A stretch of 64,000 nt of DNA. Origin: Sinorhizobium sp. 8-89 (lineage in GTDB: Bacteria; Pseudomonadota; Alphaproteobacteria; Rhizobiales; Rhizobiaceae). The translations under genes were made by a program, and so were the position numbers. The DNA lies in the NCBI RefSeq assembly GCF_030124325.1, contig NZ_JASKLR010000013.1, forward strand, positions 1 through 64,000, written 5' to 3'. The number at the start of each line of letters is the position of its first letter. The first letter of the stretch is position 1. The notes beneath the pieces were generated by a model. The model made no database searches and had not been told where the DNA came from. It was given only the letters and a program-made list of their open reading frames with translations. This document shows, in pieces, positions 17,543 through 26,698 of the stretch.

Positions 17543-18355
17543 ATGACCGCCCTTCCCTTCGCCCTCAATCACATGGCCGCGCCTGGCCTGCCGCTTGACG
17601 CATTTTTCGCACTCGCCAAGTCGCTCGGAATTTCGGCGGTCGAAATTCGCAACGATCTCTCCGGCAACGCGATCCTCGACGGCACCAGCCCGGATGCGGT
17701 GAAGGCGCTTGCTGAAAAGCACGCGGTGACGATTATCTCGATCAACGCGCTGCAGCGTTTCAACGAATGGAACGGCGAGCGGGAAGCGGAAGCACGCGCG
17801 CTTGTCTCTTATGCGCGCGATTGCGGTGCCAAGGCACTGGTGCTGGTGCCGGTCAACGATGGCACCGGCCGGGAGAGCGGTGAACGCCAGGCGAACCTGC
17901 GGAAGGCGCTCAAGGCACTGAAGCCGATCCTCGATGCGGCCGGCATCATCGGCCTTGTCGAGCCGCTCGGCTTCGAGATCTGCTCGCTGCGCTCCAAGAT
18001 GGAAGCCGACGAAGCAATCCGGGAGATCGGCGGCGAAACGACTTTCCGCCTGGTCCACGATACCTTCCATCATCATCTTGCCGGCGAGGATGCTTTTTTC
18101 CCTGATATGACCGGGCTCGTCCATATTTCCGGCGTCAGTGACAAGGCGGTGACGGTCGCCGATATGCGCGATCCGCATCGCGTTCTTGTCGACGCGGAAG
18201 ACAGACTGGACAATGCGGGACAGATCCGGCGGCTCACGGATCAAGGATACGAGGGTCCGTTTTCCTTCGAGCCTTTCGCGCCGTCGGTGCACGGCCTCGC
18301 CGATCCGGCAAAGGCGCTCCGCGAAAGCATGGCTTACCTGCAAGCCAGGGCCTGA
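17543..18355 (+). CDS. Sugar phosphate isomerase/epimerase (IolI/IolE-like TIM barrel)
   Basis: The 270 residues form an AP-endonuclease-2-type TIM barrel. Motifs include FALNHMAAPGL at the start, AVEIRNDLSG, the metal-binding glutamate in GLVEPLGFE, LVHDTFHHHLAG (Asp/His) and the closing FSFEPFAPSVHG with a second glutamate. Family members isomerise or dehydrate keto-inositols (IolI, IolE) or related sugars. Its position just upstream of ibpA-iatA-iatP, and matching GGAA-N6-TTCC sites before both, point to inositol or scyllo-/chiro-inositol metabolism. Ribosome-binding site GGAGG is at 17527. The precise reaction is inferred from context only. Confidence 0.82.
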   Translation: MTALPFALNHMAAPGLPLDAFFALAKSLGISAVEIRNDLSGNAILDGTSPDAVKALAEKHAVTIISINALQRFNEWNGEREAEARALVSYARDCGAKALVLVPVNDGTGRESGERQANLRKALKALKPILDAAGIIGLVEPLGFEICSLRSKMEADEAIREIGGETTFRLVHDTFHHHLAGEDAFFPDMTGLVHISGVSDKAVTVADMRDPHRVLVDAEDRLDNAGQIRRLTDQGYEGPFSFEPFAPSVHGLADPAKALRESMAYLQARA

Positions 18356-18428
18356 TCATCCCCTCGCAGGAAATCGGCCGAAAATAGCCTGGCGCCGCAA
18401 GACAGACTTGACGGCGTCCGGATAAAAT

Positions 18429-18442
18429 GGAATACCTATTCC
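18429..18442 (+). promoter_or_regulatory. GGAA-N6-TTCC site (IolR-type operator) before ibpA
   Basis: GGAATACCTATTCC is a perfect 14-bp palindrome of the GGAA-N6-TTCC form. It lies in the 238-bp gap between the isomerase and the binding-protein gene. It suggests that the importer has its own inositol-responsive promoter as well as possible read-through. Confidence 0.75.
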
Positions 18443-18593
18443 GTAATTGCAATTTACTGGTTCGTTTATTCCGTTTTGACCGGAAGAGCAGCGGGAGTGC
18501 GGCTTTCGGTTCGGAATGGGCTCGACCCCGCAAGAAGGTCGTGCTTCCGGCTGGAGAAGGTGTCGCCGGGCACCGAATGTGGAGGAGAAAGAA

Positions 18594-19523
18594 ATGAAGA
18601 AATTTATGCTGGGCGCCGCGATGGCCGTGATGATGTCGACGGCTGCGCATGCCGAGACCATTGGCGTCTCGATGGCGCTGTTCGACGACAACTTCCTGAC
18701 GGTTCTGCGCAACGGCATGTCCGACTATGCCAAGACGCTCAACGGGGTCGAACTGCAGATCGAAGACGCCCAAAACGACGTCGCGAAGCAGCAGAGCCAG
18801 ATCCAGAACTTCATCGCTGCCGGTGTCGACGCCATCATTGTCAACCCGGTCGACACCGATGCGACCGCCGCCATGTCGAAGATCGCCGCCGACGCCGGCA
18901 TTCCGCTGGTTTACGTCAACCGCGAACCCGTCAACGTGGATAGTCTTCCTGACAAGCAGGCGTTCGTGGCCTCGAACGAGCTGGAATCCGGTACGCTGGA
19001 AACCCAGGAGATCTGCAAGATGCTCGGCGGCAAGGGCAAGGCTGTCGTGATGATGGGCGAGCTTTCCAACCAGGCCGCCCGCATGCGCACGAAGGATGTG
19101 CATGACGTTCTTGCCACCGAACAGTGCAAGGGCATCGAGATCGTCGAAGAGCAGACAGCCAACTGGTCGCGCACCCAGGGTGCCGACCTCGTGACCAACT
19201 GGCTCTCCGCCGGCCTCGAGTTCGATGCCGTCATTTCGAACAACGATGAAATGGCGATCGGTGCCATCCAGGCGCTGAAGGCGGCCGGCCGTTCGATGGA
19301 CTCGGTCGTTATCGGCGGCGTCGATGCAACCCAGGATGCGCTCGCCGCCATGGCAGCCGGCGACCTCGACGTGACCGTATTCCAGAATGCCGCCGGCCAG
19401 GGCCAGGGCTCTGTCGACGCAGCGCTCAAGCTCGCCAAGGGCGAGCCGGTCGAAAAGAAGGTCTACATCCCCTTCGAACTCGTGACGAAGGAAAACCTGG
19501 ACAAGTACCAGGCGAAGAACTGA
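18594..19523 (+). CDS. ibpA: myo-Inositol ABC transporter substrate-binding protein
   Basis: This 309-residue periplasmic binding protein has the signal peptide MKKFMLGAAMAVMMSTAAHA and the mature start ETIGVSMALFDDNFL. Two-lobe features are VDAIIVNPVDTDAT, IPLVYVNREPV, ISNNDEMAIGAIQALK and VIGGVDATQDAL. ATG 18594 has GGAGGAG upstream and gives a canonical signal peptide; an upstream in-frame extension has neither. The inositol assignment rests on synteny with the S. meliloti pSymB ibpA-iatA-iatP operon as I remember it, and on the IolR-type sites. A 13-bp hairpin follows the stop codon before iatA. Confidence 0.85.
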   Translation: MKKFMLGAAMAVMMSTAAHAETIGVSMALFDDNFLTVLRNGMSDYAKTLNGVELQIEDAQNDVAKQQSQIQNFIAAGVDAIIVNPVDTDATAAMSKIAADAGIPLVYVNREPVNVDSLPDKQAFVASNELESGTLETQEICKMLGGKGKAVVMMGELSNQAARMRTKDVHDVLATEQCKGIEIVEEQTANWSRTQGADLVTNWLSAGLEFDAVISNNDEMAIGAIQALKAAGRSMDSVVIGGVDATQDALAAMAAGDLDVTVFQNAAGQGQGSVDAALKLAKGEPVEKKVYIPFELVTKENLDKYQAKN

Positions 19524-19530
19524 TCGTTCG

Positions 19531-19566
19531 TTCAATGGAGCGCGGTCAGCGCTGCGCTCCATTGAA
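19531..19566 (+). promoter_or_regulatory. Intercistronic hairpin between ibpA and iatA
   Basis: TTCAATGGAGCGC and its exact complement GCGCTCCATTGAA are separated by ten bases, giving a 13-bp stem starting eight bases after the ibpA stop. There is no T-run. In binding-protein-dependent operons such stems often protect the 3' end of the binding-protein mRNA or partly attenuate the distal genes, so that binding protein exceeds membrane components. Confidence 0.7.
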
Positions 19567-19667
19567 GTCAAGTCCCGCCCAAGACCCGGCAATGGGTCGA
19601 CAAGAAGGCATATTCCGCCCACCGCGTGGACGTTCCGGTCGATGCCGGAAAATGGGAGGCAATGAGA

Positions 19668-21209
19668 ATGACACTCAGTCCCACAACGATGGCAGCCGTG
19701 CGCGCCAGCGGCGCCGTACCCAAGGCCGAATATCTTCTTTCCGCGGAAGGCGTGCGCAAGGAATTCCCGGGCGTCGTGGCGCTCGATGACGTGGAGTTCA
19801 AGCTGAAGCGCGGCACCGTGCATGCGCTGATGGGCGAGAACGGCGCCGGCAAATCGACGTTGATGAAGATCCTCGCCGGCATCTACCAGCCGGACCAGGG
19901 CGACGTGAAGCTCAAGGGTGTCGACATCCGGCTGAAGTCGCCGCTCGACGCGCTCGAAAACGGCATCGCCATGATCCATCAGGAACTGAACCTGATGCCC
20001 TTCATGACGGTCGCGGAAAACATCTGGATCCGCCGCGAACCCAAGAACCGCTTCGGTTTCGTCGATCACGGCGAAATGCGCCGCATGACGGCGAAGCTGT
20101 TGGAGCGGCTGAAGATCGACCTCGATCCGGAGATCGAGGTGCGCCATCTCTCGGTCGCCAACCGGCAGATGGTCGAGATCGCCAAGGCGGTATCCTATGA
20201 ATCCGACGTCCTGATCATGGACGAGCCGACATCGGCGCTGACCGAGCGCGAGGTCGCGCATCTCTTCGAGATTATCCGCGATCTGCGCTCCCAGGGCATC
20301 GGCATCGTCTACATCACCCACAAGATGAACGAACTCTTCGAGATCGCCGATGAGTTCTCGGTGTTTCGCGACGGCAAATATATCGGCACGCACGCTTCGA
20401 GCAACGTCACCCGCGACGACATCATCCGCATGATGGTCGGACGCGAGATCACCCAGATGTTCCCGAAGGAAGAAGTGCCGATCGGCGATGTCGTGCTGTC
20501 GGTGAAGAACCTGACGCTCAACGGCGTCTTCCATGACGTGTCCTTCGATGTACGCGCCGGCGAAATCCTCGGCGTCGCCGGGCTCGTCGGCTCCGGTCGC
20601 TCGAATGTTGCCGAGACGCTGTTCGGCGTCACGCCGGCAAGTTCGGGCACGATTGCGATCGACGGCAGGGTGGTCGTGATCGACAACCCCAACACGGCGA
20701 TCCGCAACCGGATGGCGTTCCTGACCGAAGACCGCAAGGACACCGGCTGTCTGCTGATCCTCGACGTGCTCGAAAACATGCAGATTGCCGTGCTGCAGGA
20801 CAAGTACGTCAAGGGCGGCTTCGTCACCGAAAAGGGTATCACCGCGGCTTGCGAGGAGATGAGCCGCAAGTTGCGCGTCAAGACGCCGAACCTGCAGGAG
20901 CGCATCGAAAACCTGTCGGGTGGCAACCAGCAGAAGGTGCTGATCGGCCGTTGGCTTCTCACCAATCCGCGCATCCTCATCCTTGATGAGCCGACCCGCG
21001 GCATCGACGTCGGCGCCAAGGCGGAAATCCACCGTCTTGTCACCGAACTCGCCCGCAACGGCGTCGCAGTCATCATGATTTCGTCGGAAATGCCCGAAGT
21101 GCTCGGCATGAGCGACCGGATCATGGTGATGCATGAAGGCCGCGTCACCGGCTTCCTCGACCGAGCCGAAGCGACCCAGATCAGGGTCATGGAACTTGCC
21201 GCGCGCTAG
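19668..21209 (+). CDS. iatA: myo-Inositol ABC transporter ATP-binding protein
   Basis: This 513-residue double ATPase is of the CUT2 class. Walker [10 protein letters not shown] is at about residues 56-64, with [14 protein letters not shown] and [15 protein letters not shown] in the first half; [21 protein letters not shown] and [15 protein letters not shown] are in the second. Three nearby in-frame starts exist (GTG 19626, ATG 19662, ATG 19668). GGGAGG at 19654-19659 is correctly spaced only for 19668, so that start was chosen. It powers the IbpA/IatP importer and sits between them. Confidence 0.9.
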   Translation: MTLSPTTMAAVRASGAVPKAEYLLSAEGVRKEFPGVVALDDVEFKLKRGTVHALMGENGAGKSTLMKILAGIYQPDQGDVKLKGVDIRLKSPLDALENGIAMIHQELNLMPFMTVAENIWIRREPKNRFGFVDHGEMRRMTAKLLERLKIDLDPEIEVRHLSVANRQMVEIAKAVSYESDVLIMDEPTSALTEREVAHLFEIIRDLRSQGIGIVYITHKMNELFEIADEFSVFRDGKYIGTHASSNVTRDDIIRMMVGREITQMFPKEEVPIGDVVLSVKNLTLNGVFHDVSFDVRAGEILGVAGLVGSGRSNVAETLFGVTPASSGTIAIDGRVVVIDNPNTAIRNRMAFLTEDRKDTGCLLILDVLENMQIAVLQDKYVKGGFVTEKGITAACEEMSRKLRVKTPNLQERIENLSGGNQQKVLIGRWLLTNPRILILDEPTRGIDVGAKAEIHRLVTELARNGVAVIMISSEMPEVLGMSDRIMVMHEGRVTGFLDRAEATQIRVMELAAR

Positions 21210-21241
21210 GCGCGCGATGCCGACCGCAGGGAGGAAAGAAA

Positions 21242-22267
21242 ATGGATACCAATGTCGCCGCACATGGCACGAGTTCGACCCTTGTGAGGTCGAGGCGGCG
21301 CGTGCCGCCTGAATTCAACATCTTCCTGGTGCTCCTCGGAATTGCCCTTGTCTACGAAGTTCTCGGCTGGATCTTCGTCGGCCAGAGCTTCCTGATGAAT
21401 TCCCAGCGGCTGACGATCATGATCCTGCAGGTCTCGGTGATCGGCATCATTGCTGTCGGCGTGACGCAGGTGATCATCACCGGCGGTATCGACCTTTCAT
21501 CCGGATCGGTCGTCGGCATGACGGCGATGATCTCGGCAAGCGTCGCGCAGGCATCCACCTGGCCACGCGCGCTCTACCCCTCGCTCACCGACCTTCCGGC
21601 TATCGTGCCGATCGGTCTTGGCGTCGGCATCGGCCTGATAGCCGGCTATATCAACGGGCAGCTGATCGCCAAGACCAAAATCCCGCCCTTCATCGCCACG
21701 CTCGGCATGATGGTCTCTGCCCGCGGCATCTCCAAGTGGTACACCAAGGGCCAGCCGGTCTCCGGTCTCACTGAACAGTTCAATTTCATCGGTACGGGCA
21801 TCTGGCCCGTCATCGTCTTCCTGGTCGTCGCGCTGATCTTCCACATCGCGCTGCGCTACACCCGCTACGGCAAGTTCACCTATGCGATCGGCGCGAATGT
21901 GCAGGCCGCGCGCGTATCCGGCATCAATGTCGAAGCGCATCTGATCAAGGTCTATGCCATCGCCGGCATGCTGGCGGGCCTTGCAGGTGTCGTCACCGCA
22001 GCACGCGCCCAGACAGCGCAGGCCGGCATGGGCGTCATGTATGAACTCGACGCCATCGCGGCGACCGTCATCGGCGGCACGTCGTTGACGGGCGGTGTCG
22101 GCCGCGTCACGGGTACCGTGATCGGCACGGTGATCCTCGGGGTCATGACCTCTGGATTTACCTTCCTGAGGGTCGACGCTTACTATCAGGAGATCGTCAA
22201 GGGCATAATCATCGTCGCAGCCGTCGTCGTCGACGTATATCGCCAGAAGGCCAGAAAAAAGACTTAA
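21242..22267 (+). CDS. iatP: myo-Inositol ABC transporter permease
   Basis: This 341-residue CUT2 permease has about eight to ten membrane helices. Characteristic segments are GVTQVIITGGIDLSSGSVVG, KIPPFIATLGMMVSARG, YAIGANVQAARVSGINV, and ELDAIAATVIGGTSLTGGVG. It starts after GGGAGGAAAGAAA, 32 bases after iatA. It forms the membrane channel with IatA and IbpA, and a rho-independent terminator follows. The length and motif order are standard for the class. Confidence 0.92.
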   Translation: MDTNVAAHGTSSTLVRSRRRVPPEFNIFLVLLGIALVYEVLGWIFVGQSFLMNSQRLTIMILQVSVIGIIAVGVTQVIITGGIDLSSGSVVGMTAMISASVAQASTWPRALYPSLTDLPAIVPIGLGVGIGLIAGYINGQLIAKTKIPPFIATLGMMVSARGISKWYTKGQPVSGLTEQFNFIGTGIWPVIVFLVVALIFHIALRYTRYGKFTYAIGANVQAARVSGINVEAHLIKVYAIAGMLAGLAGVVTAARAQTAQAGMGVMYELDAIAATVIGGTSLTGGVGRVTGTVIGTVILGVMTSGFTFLRVDAYYQEIVKGIIIVAAVVVDVYRQKARKKT

Positions 22268-22307
22268 TATCGAAGAAGAAGACTTGTCCTCCCAGTGAAG
22301 TGACTGG

Positions 22308-22342
22308 CCGGGTCGGCGAAAGCCGTCCCGGTCTTTTCTTTT
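22308..22342 (+). terminator. Rho-independent terminator of the inositol importer operon
   Basis: The stem CCGGGTCGGC / GCCGTCCCGG (one mismatch) with a GAAA tetraloop is followed directly by TCTTTTCTTTT. It lies 40 bases past the iatP stop. Confidence 0.88.
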
Positions 22343-22481
22343 CTGTGTTGCCAAGCGATGAAAGACTTGTCCGTGGCTCGACTTATGCTTGCCCTGCAAT
22401 GCAGCCCCCTGGACTCCGCTCTGGCGAAAGCATCGCCGATACACTACACCCTCAACGATCCAAAACTGTCGGAGATTTATC

Positions 22482-22604
22482 ATGTTGTCGCAGCGCAAGC
22501 TTGCGAGCCAGTTCCAGCCGCGTTTCGTTCTTCAGCTTTGGGACGCGATGCTTCGGGTCCAGACCCGCGAAACAGCTTCCCTCTTCGGCCCCCGCGGCCG
22601 CTAA
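22482..22604 (+). CDS. Possible small hypothetical protein (40 residues)
   Basis: This short frame reads MLSQRKLASQFQPRFVLQLW, then DAMLRVQTRETASLFGPRGR. It is basic, amphipathic and without a membrane segment. GGAG lies seven bases before the ATG. I recognise no family, and it could be chance; the composition (few rare residues, well-mixed helix formers) and ribosome-binding site are the only support. It stands alone between the iatP terminator and a 14-bp hairpin. Confidence 0.4.
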   Translation: MLSQRKLASQFQPRFVLQLWDAMLRVQTRETASLFGPRGR

Positions 22605-22628
22605 CGCATAACGCCCCTATTCTCCCTT

Positions 22629-22666
22629 CTCCCCATTGCGCGCCTTATCAGACGCGCAATGGGGAG
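22629..22666. repeat. 14-bp perfect inverted repeat (hairpin)
   Basis: CTCCCCATTGCGCG and its exact complement flank a ten-base loop (CCTTATCAGA). No T-run follows on either strand. It lies between the small frame at 22482 and the 3' end of the LacI-type gene on the other strand and may be a bidirectional 3' element. The remaining sequence to 22880 shows no gene. Confidence 0.6.
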
Positions 22667-22879
22667 ACCAATGCGGCCTGCCGTGAGCTTGGCAACGACG
22701 TGCGGGACCTCGACCGCGAGCCGCTCTAAGGTGCAGAAATTCGTCCACACGCGAGCGAGCACGCCGCTTAGGCCGGGGATGAGACGAGGCGTGAGAGAGG
22801 GGCCCCTGCCCAAATGGAGGAGCGACTCGTGATGCCCTTGTTGAGGGAGGGGCGGCTCGCGAGGTTGCCCCAGCTTGCC

Positions 22880-23911
22880 CTATCTTTCCGTCCATCGCCG
22901 CGAAGGTGCGGCGACCGAATTGCGGACGATCAGATCCGGTCTCAAGAGGATTTCCATCTCGGCGGGCTGCCCGTCGGAAAGAAGCTCCAGCAGAAGCGCC
23001 ATGGCGTGTTTGCCGATCAGCGTGCGCGGCTGGCGGATCGTCGTCAGCGCCGGCGTCATGAACGTCGCCTGCGGCACGTCGTCGAAACCAGTGACGGAAA
23101 AATCACGGGGTATGTCATAACCGCGCGCCTTTAGCCCGATCATCACGCCAAGCGCCGTCTGATCGTTGACACACATGAAAGCGGTCGGGAGCGTGTCGCG
23201 CACGAAGAGCCGCTCGACAGCAGCCCTGCCGCTCTCGAGCGTGCCATCGCCCTCCTGGATAAGGCGAAGCTCCGCCGGCACGCCCGCTGCGTCGAGCCCC
23301 GTATCGTAGCCGGCACGTCGCCTCTTGTAGGCGAGCCGGGTGCGGGAATCACCGATAAAGGCGATCTTGCGGTGCCCCTCGGCGATCAGCAGATCGACCA
23401 CCTTGCGGGCACCCTCCACGTCGTCGACACCCACATACGGTATGCCGCCGTTGAAGACGGGCTCGAAGATGCCGACGCTCGGCGGCAATCGCGCCGTCAT
23501 GGTCTCATGGCCGAATGGCAGTATGCCGGTAAAAAGAATCAGGCCGGCCGCCTGGTTGGAGTTGAGGAACTTCAGATATTCGAGCGCCCGCTGCGCGTCG
23601 TTCTGCGTATGGCCGATCAGCACGCCATAGCCATGCGACCGCGCCTCGTTTTCCAGGCCGACGAGAATGCTCGAAAAATTGGGATCGCCGATGTCCGGGG
23701 CGACGACCAGAATCATGTTCGACCGGCCGAGCCTCAGGCTGCGCGCCATGGCGTTGGTGGTATAGCCGGTGATTGCAATCGCCTGATTGACCTTCAGACG
23801 CGTCGACGTGGCGACCTTCTCCGGCGTGTGGATTGCCCGCGATACCGTCGCGATCGAAACCTCGGCGATCCGGGCGACGTCTTCGATGGTTGCGGGCGTG
23901 GAATCCGACAC
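22880..23911 (-). CDS. LacI-family regulator divergent from a CUT2 importer
   Basis: This 343-residue LacI-type repressor has the HTH TIEDVARIAEVSIATVSRAI and hinge TNAMARSLRLGRSNMIL. The effector domain shows DIGDPNFSSILVGLENEA, AAGLILFTG, GHRKIAFIGDSRTRLAY, TAFMCVNDQTALGV and SVTGFDDVPQATFM. GTG 23911 has AAGG nine bases upstream and puts the HTH at the usual distance from the N-terminus; a GTG at 23953 would add 14 residues but has no ribosome-binding site. The gene is divergent from the importer at 24077, with a paired palindromic operator in between that it most likely binds. Confidence 0.9.
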   Translation of the reverse strand: MSDSTPATIEDVARIAEVSIATVSRAIHTPEKVATSTRLKVNQAIAITGYTTNAMARSLRLGRSNMILVVAPDIGDPNFSSILVGLENEARSHGYGVLIGHTQNDAQRALEYLKFLNSNQAAGLILFTGILPFGHETMTARLPPSVGIFEPVFNGGIPYVGVDDVEGARKVVDLLIAEGHRKIAFIGDSRTRLAYKRRRAGYDTGLDAAGVPAELRLIQEGDGTLESGRAAVERLFVRDTLPTAFMCVNDQTALGVMIGLKARGYDIPRDFSVTGFDDVPQATFMTPALTTIRQPRTLIGKHAMALLLELLSDGQPAEMEILLRPDLIVRNSVAAPSRRWTER

Positions 23912-24003
23912 TGCGCTCTGCCTTGCGTCTCGTCTGGGCGGGACACTACACACACCGCGGGCAACGTCAAAGGCTGCCGGGCAAAATTCTGTGCATGCCC
24001 TTA

Positions 24004-24038
24004 TGTAAACCTTTACATCGCGGGTGTAAAGGTTTACA
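24004..24038. promoter_or_regulatory. Tandem LacI-type operators TGTAAA-N2-TTTACA
   Basis: TGTAAACCTTTACA (24004-24017) and TGTAAAGGTTTACA (24025-24038) are exact reverse complements, and each is itself a palindrome around a CC or GG centre. The centres are 21 bp apart, two helical turns, so two repressor dimers would bind the same face of DNA. The second site ends 38 bp before the importer's first start codon. Confidence 0.85.
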
Positions 24039-24076
24039 TAGCCTAATAAGCGGATGGGAGCCGCAAGGGGGAATCA

Positions 24077-25603
24077 ATGAATCCGGAGACCGTCGACGCC
24101 GCGCCCGTGGTGCTGGAGGCCCGTCGCATCAGCAAGTCGTTCAGCGGCGTGCAGGTGCTCTTCAGCGTCAATTTCGAGCTTCGCGCCGGCGAGATCCATG
24201 CTTTGATGGGCGAGAACGGCGCCGGCAAGTCGACGCTCGTCAAAATACTCTCGGGCTTCGAGCAGCCGTCCTCGGGTGAAATATTGCTCGATGGCCATCC
24301 GGTGAAGCTCCCCGCAAATGGCGCCGCCGAGGCGCTCGGCATCGTCATCATCCACCAGGAATTCAATCTCGCCGAACATCTGACTGTTGCCGAGAGCCTG
24401 TTTCTCGGCCGGGAGGTCACACGTTTCGGTGTGCTCGACCGCAAATATATGCGCGCGGAAACGCGCCGCGTTCTCGATCTCCTCGGCTGTCGAGTCGACG
24501 CGAATGCGCTGATCGGCAGTCTTTCGATCGCTGAAAAGCAGATGGTGGAGATTGCCAAGGCCATCAGCCGCGACGCGCGTGTCGTCTTCATGGACGAGCC
24601 GACGGCCGTTCTCTCCCGCGAGGAGACCAATTTCCTCTTCCGCCAGGTGCGCAAGCTGCGCGACCAGGGCACGAGCTTCGTCTTCGTGTCGCACAAGCTC
24701 GACGAGGTCATCGAGTTGACCGATCGAGTGACGGTATTGCGCGATGGGCAGTGGGTGAAAACCGCCCCGACCTCGATGCTCGATGGGGAATCGATCGCCC
24801 AGCTCATGGTCGGCCGCGAGATGTCCAGTCTCTATCCCGCCAAGACCGAGCCGGACGTTGACGAAGAGGTCGTGCTGCGCGCGGACTCGATCTCGACCGA
24901 CTACGTCAAAGATGCCAGTTTCGAGGTTCGCAAGGGCGAGATCCTCGGTTTTTCGGGCATGATCGGTTCCGGTCGAACCGAACTGATGGAGGCGGTTGCG
25001 GGCCTCAGACCGCGGCTATCGGGAGAGGTGACGATCCGTGGTGAAGCCGTCCCGTCGGGCGACGTGCACGCGGCCAACCGATGCGGCCTCGCCTACATGA
25101 CCAAGGACCGCAAAGGGAAGGGCCTGCTCCTGAATTCCGGCATGACGGCAAACCTGACATTGCAATCGCTCGATCAGCACACCAGCCTCGGCTATCTCAA
25201 TCCGACGAGCGAGGCCGCATCCCTCGAAAAGGCTCGCCGCCGCTTCGACATCCGCGTGCGCGACGGCAATGTGGTCGCCAGACGCATGTCGGGCGGCAAC
25301 CAGCAAAAGCTCCTGCTCGCCAAGGTGATGGAGACGGAGCCGGGAATCATCATCATCGACGAGCCGACGCGCGGCATCGACGTCGGCACCAAGCAGCAGA
25401 TCTATCACTTCATCTCGGCGCTGGCGCGCGATGGTCGCTCGATCATCGTCGTTTCCTCGGAAATGCCCGAGGTTATCGGGCTTTGCACGCGAGTTGCCGT
25501 GATGCGCGAGGGACGCATCGTCGGCATGCTCGAAGGCGACGAGATCTCCGAGCAGGAGATCATGCGCTATGCCGCGGGACTGAAGAGGATGGCTGCGGCC
25601 TGA
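24077..25603 (+). CDS. Sugar ABC transporter ATP-binding protein (CUT2, double NBD)
   Basis: The 508 residues form two ATP-binding domains. The first has GENGAGKST at about residues 45-53, IIHQEFNLAEHLTV and VVFMDEPTAVLSREE; the second has GMIGSGRTELME, MSGGNQQKLLLAK and [19 protein letters not shown] precedes the ATG at a suitable distance. It is the first gene of an ATPase-permease-binding-protein operon, a different order from the inositol operon, and is controlled by the divergent LacI-type repressor. The sugar cannot be assigned. Confidence 0.94.
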   Translation: MNPETVDAAPVVLEARRISKSFSGVQVLFSVNFELRAGEIHALMGENGAGKSTLVKILSGFEQPSSGEILLDGHPVKLPANGAAEALGIVIIHQEFNLAEHLTVAESLFLGREVTRFGVLDRKYMRAETRRVLDLLGCRVDANALIGSLSIAEKQMVEIAKAISRDARVVFMDEPTAVLSREETNFLFRQVRKLRDQGTSFVFVSHKLDEVIELTDRVTVLRDGQWVKTAPTSMLDGESIAQLMVGREMSSLYPAKTEPDVDEEVVLRADSISTDYVKDASFEVRKGEILGFSGMIGSGRTELMEAVAGLRPRLSGEVTIRGEAVPSGDVHAANRCGLAYMTKDRKGKGLLLNSGMTANLTLQSLDQHTSLGYLNPTSEAASLEKARRRFDIRVRDGNVVARRMSGGNQQKLLLAKVMETEPGIIIIDEPTRGIDVGTKQQIYHFISALARDGRSIIVVSSEMPEVIGLCTRVAVMREGRIVGMLEGDEISEQEIMRYAAGLKRMAAA

Positions 25604-25682
25604 CGGCCGACGCCGGCGACAACAAGGCAGTGACAGGAAAAGGAATTCCCCCGAGCTTTCGGGGCGGGAGGTTGATCTGGAC

Positions 25683-26693
25683 ATGAGCGCGAACGAGGAA
25701 ACCATCCAAAGCACAATTCACCGCCGCACCTGGCGGGACGTCGATCTGAGGGCCGTGGCGCCGTTTGCCGCGCTCGCGCTGCTGTTGGTCGTCGGCGCGA
25801 TCGTCAACCCCAACTTCATCGGCCTCAACAATCTCGCCAATGTCGCCACCCGCAGCGCCTTCATTGCCATCATTGCCGTAGGCGCGACCTTCGTCATCTC
25901 GGCAGGCGACCTCGATCTTTCCGTCGGCTCGATGGTAGCCTTCGTGGCGAGCCTTATGATCCTGTTCATGAATTCCGGCGTCATAGCCGATCCGGCGCTG
26001 ATGCTGACGGCCGCCGTCGTCTTCGCCGTCGCGGCGGGCGCGGCCTGCGGCCTCGCCAACGGGCTGATCACCACCGTCGGCCGGATCGAGCCTTTCATCG
26101 CTACGCTGGGCACGATGGGTATCTATCGCGGTCTCACCACCTGGCTTTCGCAGGGAGGCGCGATCACGCTTCGCGAGCCGCAAATCCAGGAGCTCTATCG
26201 CCCCGCTTATTTCGGCAGCATTCTCGGTGTACCGGTGCCGATCGCGATCATTCTCGCGGTTACCGCCGTCGCCGCTTTCATTCTCTACCGCACCCGCTAC
26301 GGCAGGCACGTGGTCGCCGTCGGCTCCAACAGCGACGTTGCCCGCTATTCCGGCATCTCCGTCAACCGGGTACGCACCATCGCTTTCGTGATCCAGGGCC
26401 TCTGCGTGGCGATTGCCGTGCTGCTCTACGTGCCGCGCCTCGGCTCCACCTCGGCGACGACCGGCATTCTCTGGGAACTGCAGGCCATCACCGCCGTCGT
26501 TGTCGGCGGCACCGCGCTTAAGGGCGGCGCCGGCCGTGTCTGGGGCACGATCTGCGGCGCCTTCATCCTCGAATTGGTCGGCAACATCATGCTCCTGTCG
26601 AACTTCATCAGCGAATACCTGATCGGCGCGATGCAGGGTGCGATCATCATCATCGCGATGCTCGTCCAGCGCTCGCTGGTACGCAAATCGTGA
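25683..26693 (+). CDS. Sugar ABC transporter permease (CUT2)
   Basis: This 336-residue RbsC-like permease has multiple hydrophobic helices and the signature segments AVGATFVISAGDLDLSVGSMV, RIEPFIATLGTMGIYRG, VVAVGSNSDVARYSGISVNR and LQAITAVVVGGTALKGGAG. It begins 79 bases after the ATPase gene, with GGGAGG 12 bases upstream of the ATG. It forms the channel for the third CUT2 importer in this window. The C-terminus (IAMLVQRSLVRKS) is the usual short basic cytoplasmic tail. Confidence 0.92.
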   Translation: MSANEETIQSTIHRRTWRDVDLRAVAPFAALALLLVVGAIVNPNFIGLNNLANVATRSAFIAIIAVGATFVISAGDLDLSVGSMVAFVASLMILFMNSGVIADPALMLTAAVVFAVAAGAACGLANGLITTVGRIEPFIATLGTMGIYRGLTTWLSQGGAITLREPQIQELYRPAYFGSILGVPVPIAIILAVTAVAAFILYRTRYGRHVVAVGSNSDVARYSGISVNRVRTIAFVIQGLCVAIAVLLYVPRLGSTSATTGILWELQAITAVVVGGTALKGGAGRVWGTICGAFILELVGNIMLLSNFISEYLIGAMQGAIIIIAMLVQRSLVRKS

Positions 26694-26698
26694 CAATG

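Noticed and set aside
18234-21263. A 1009-codon open frame on the minus strand opposite ibpA and iatA
   Set aside because: It is antisense to two well-supported genes, has His/Asp-rich composition typical of reversed high-GC codons, and shows no known domain.
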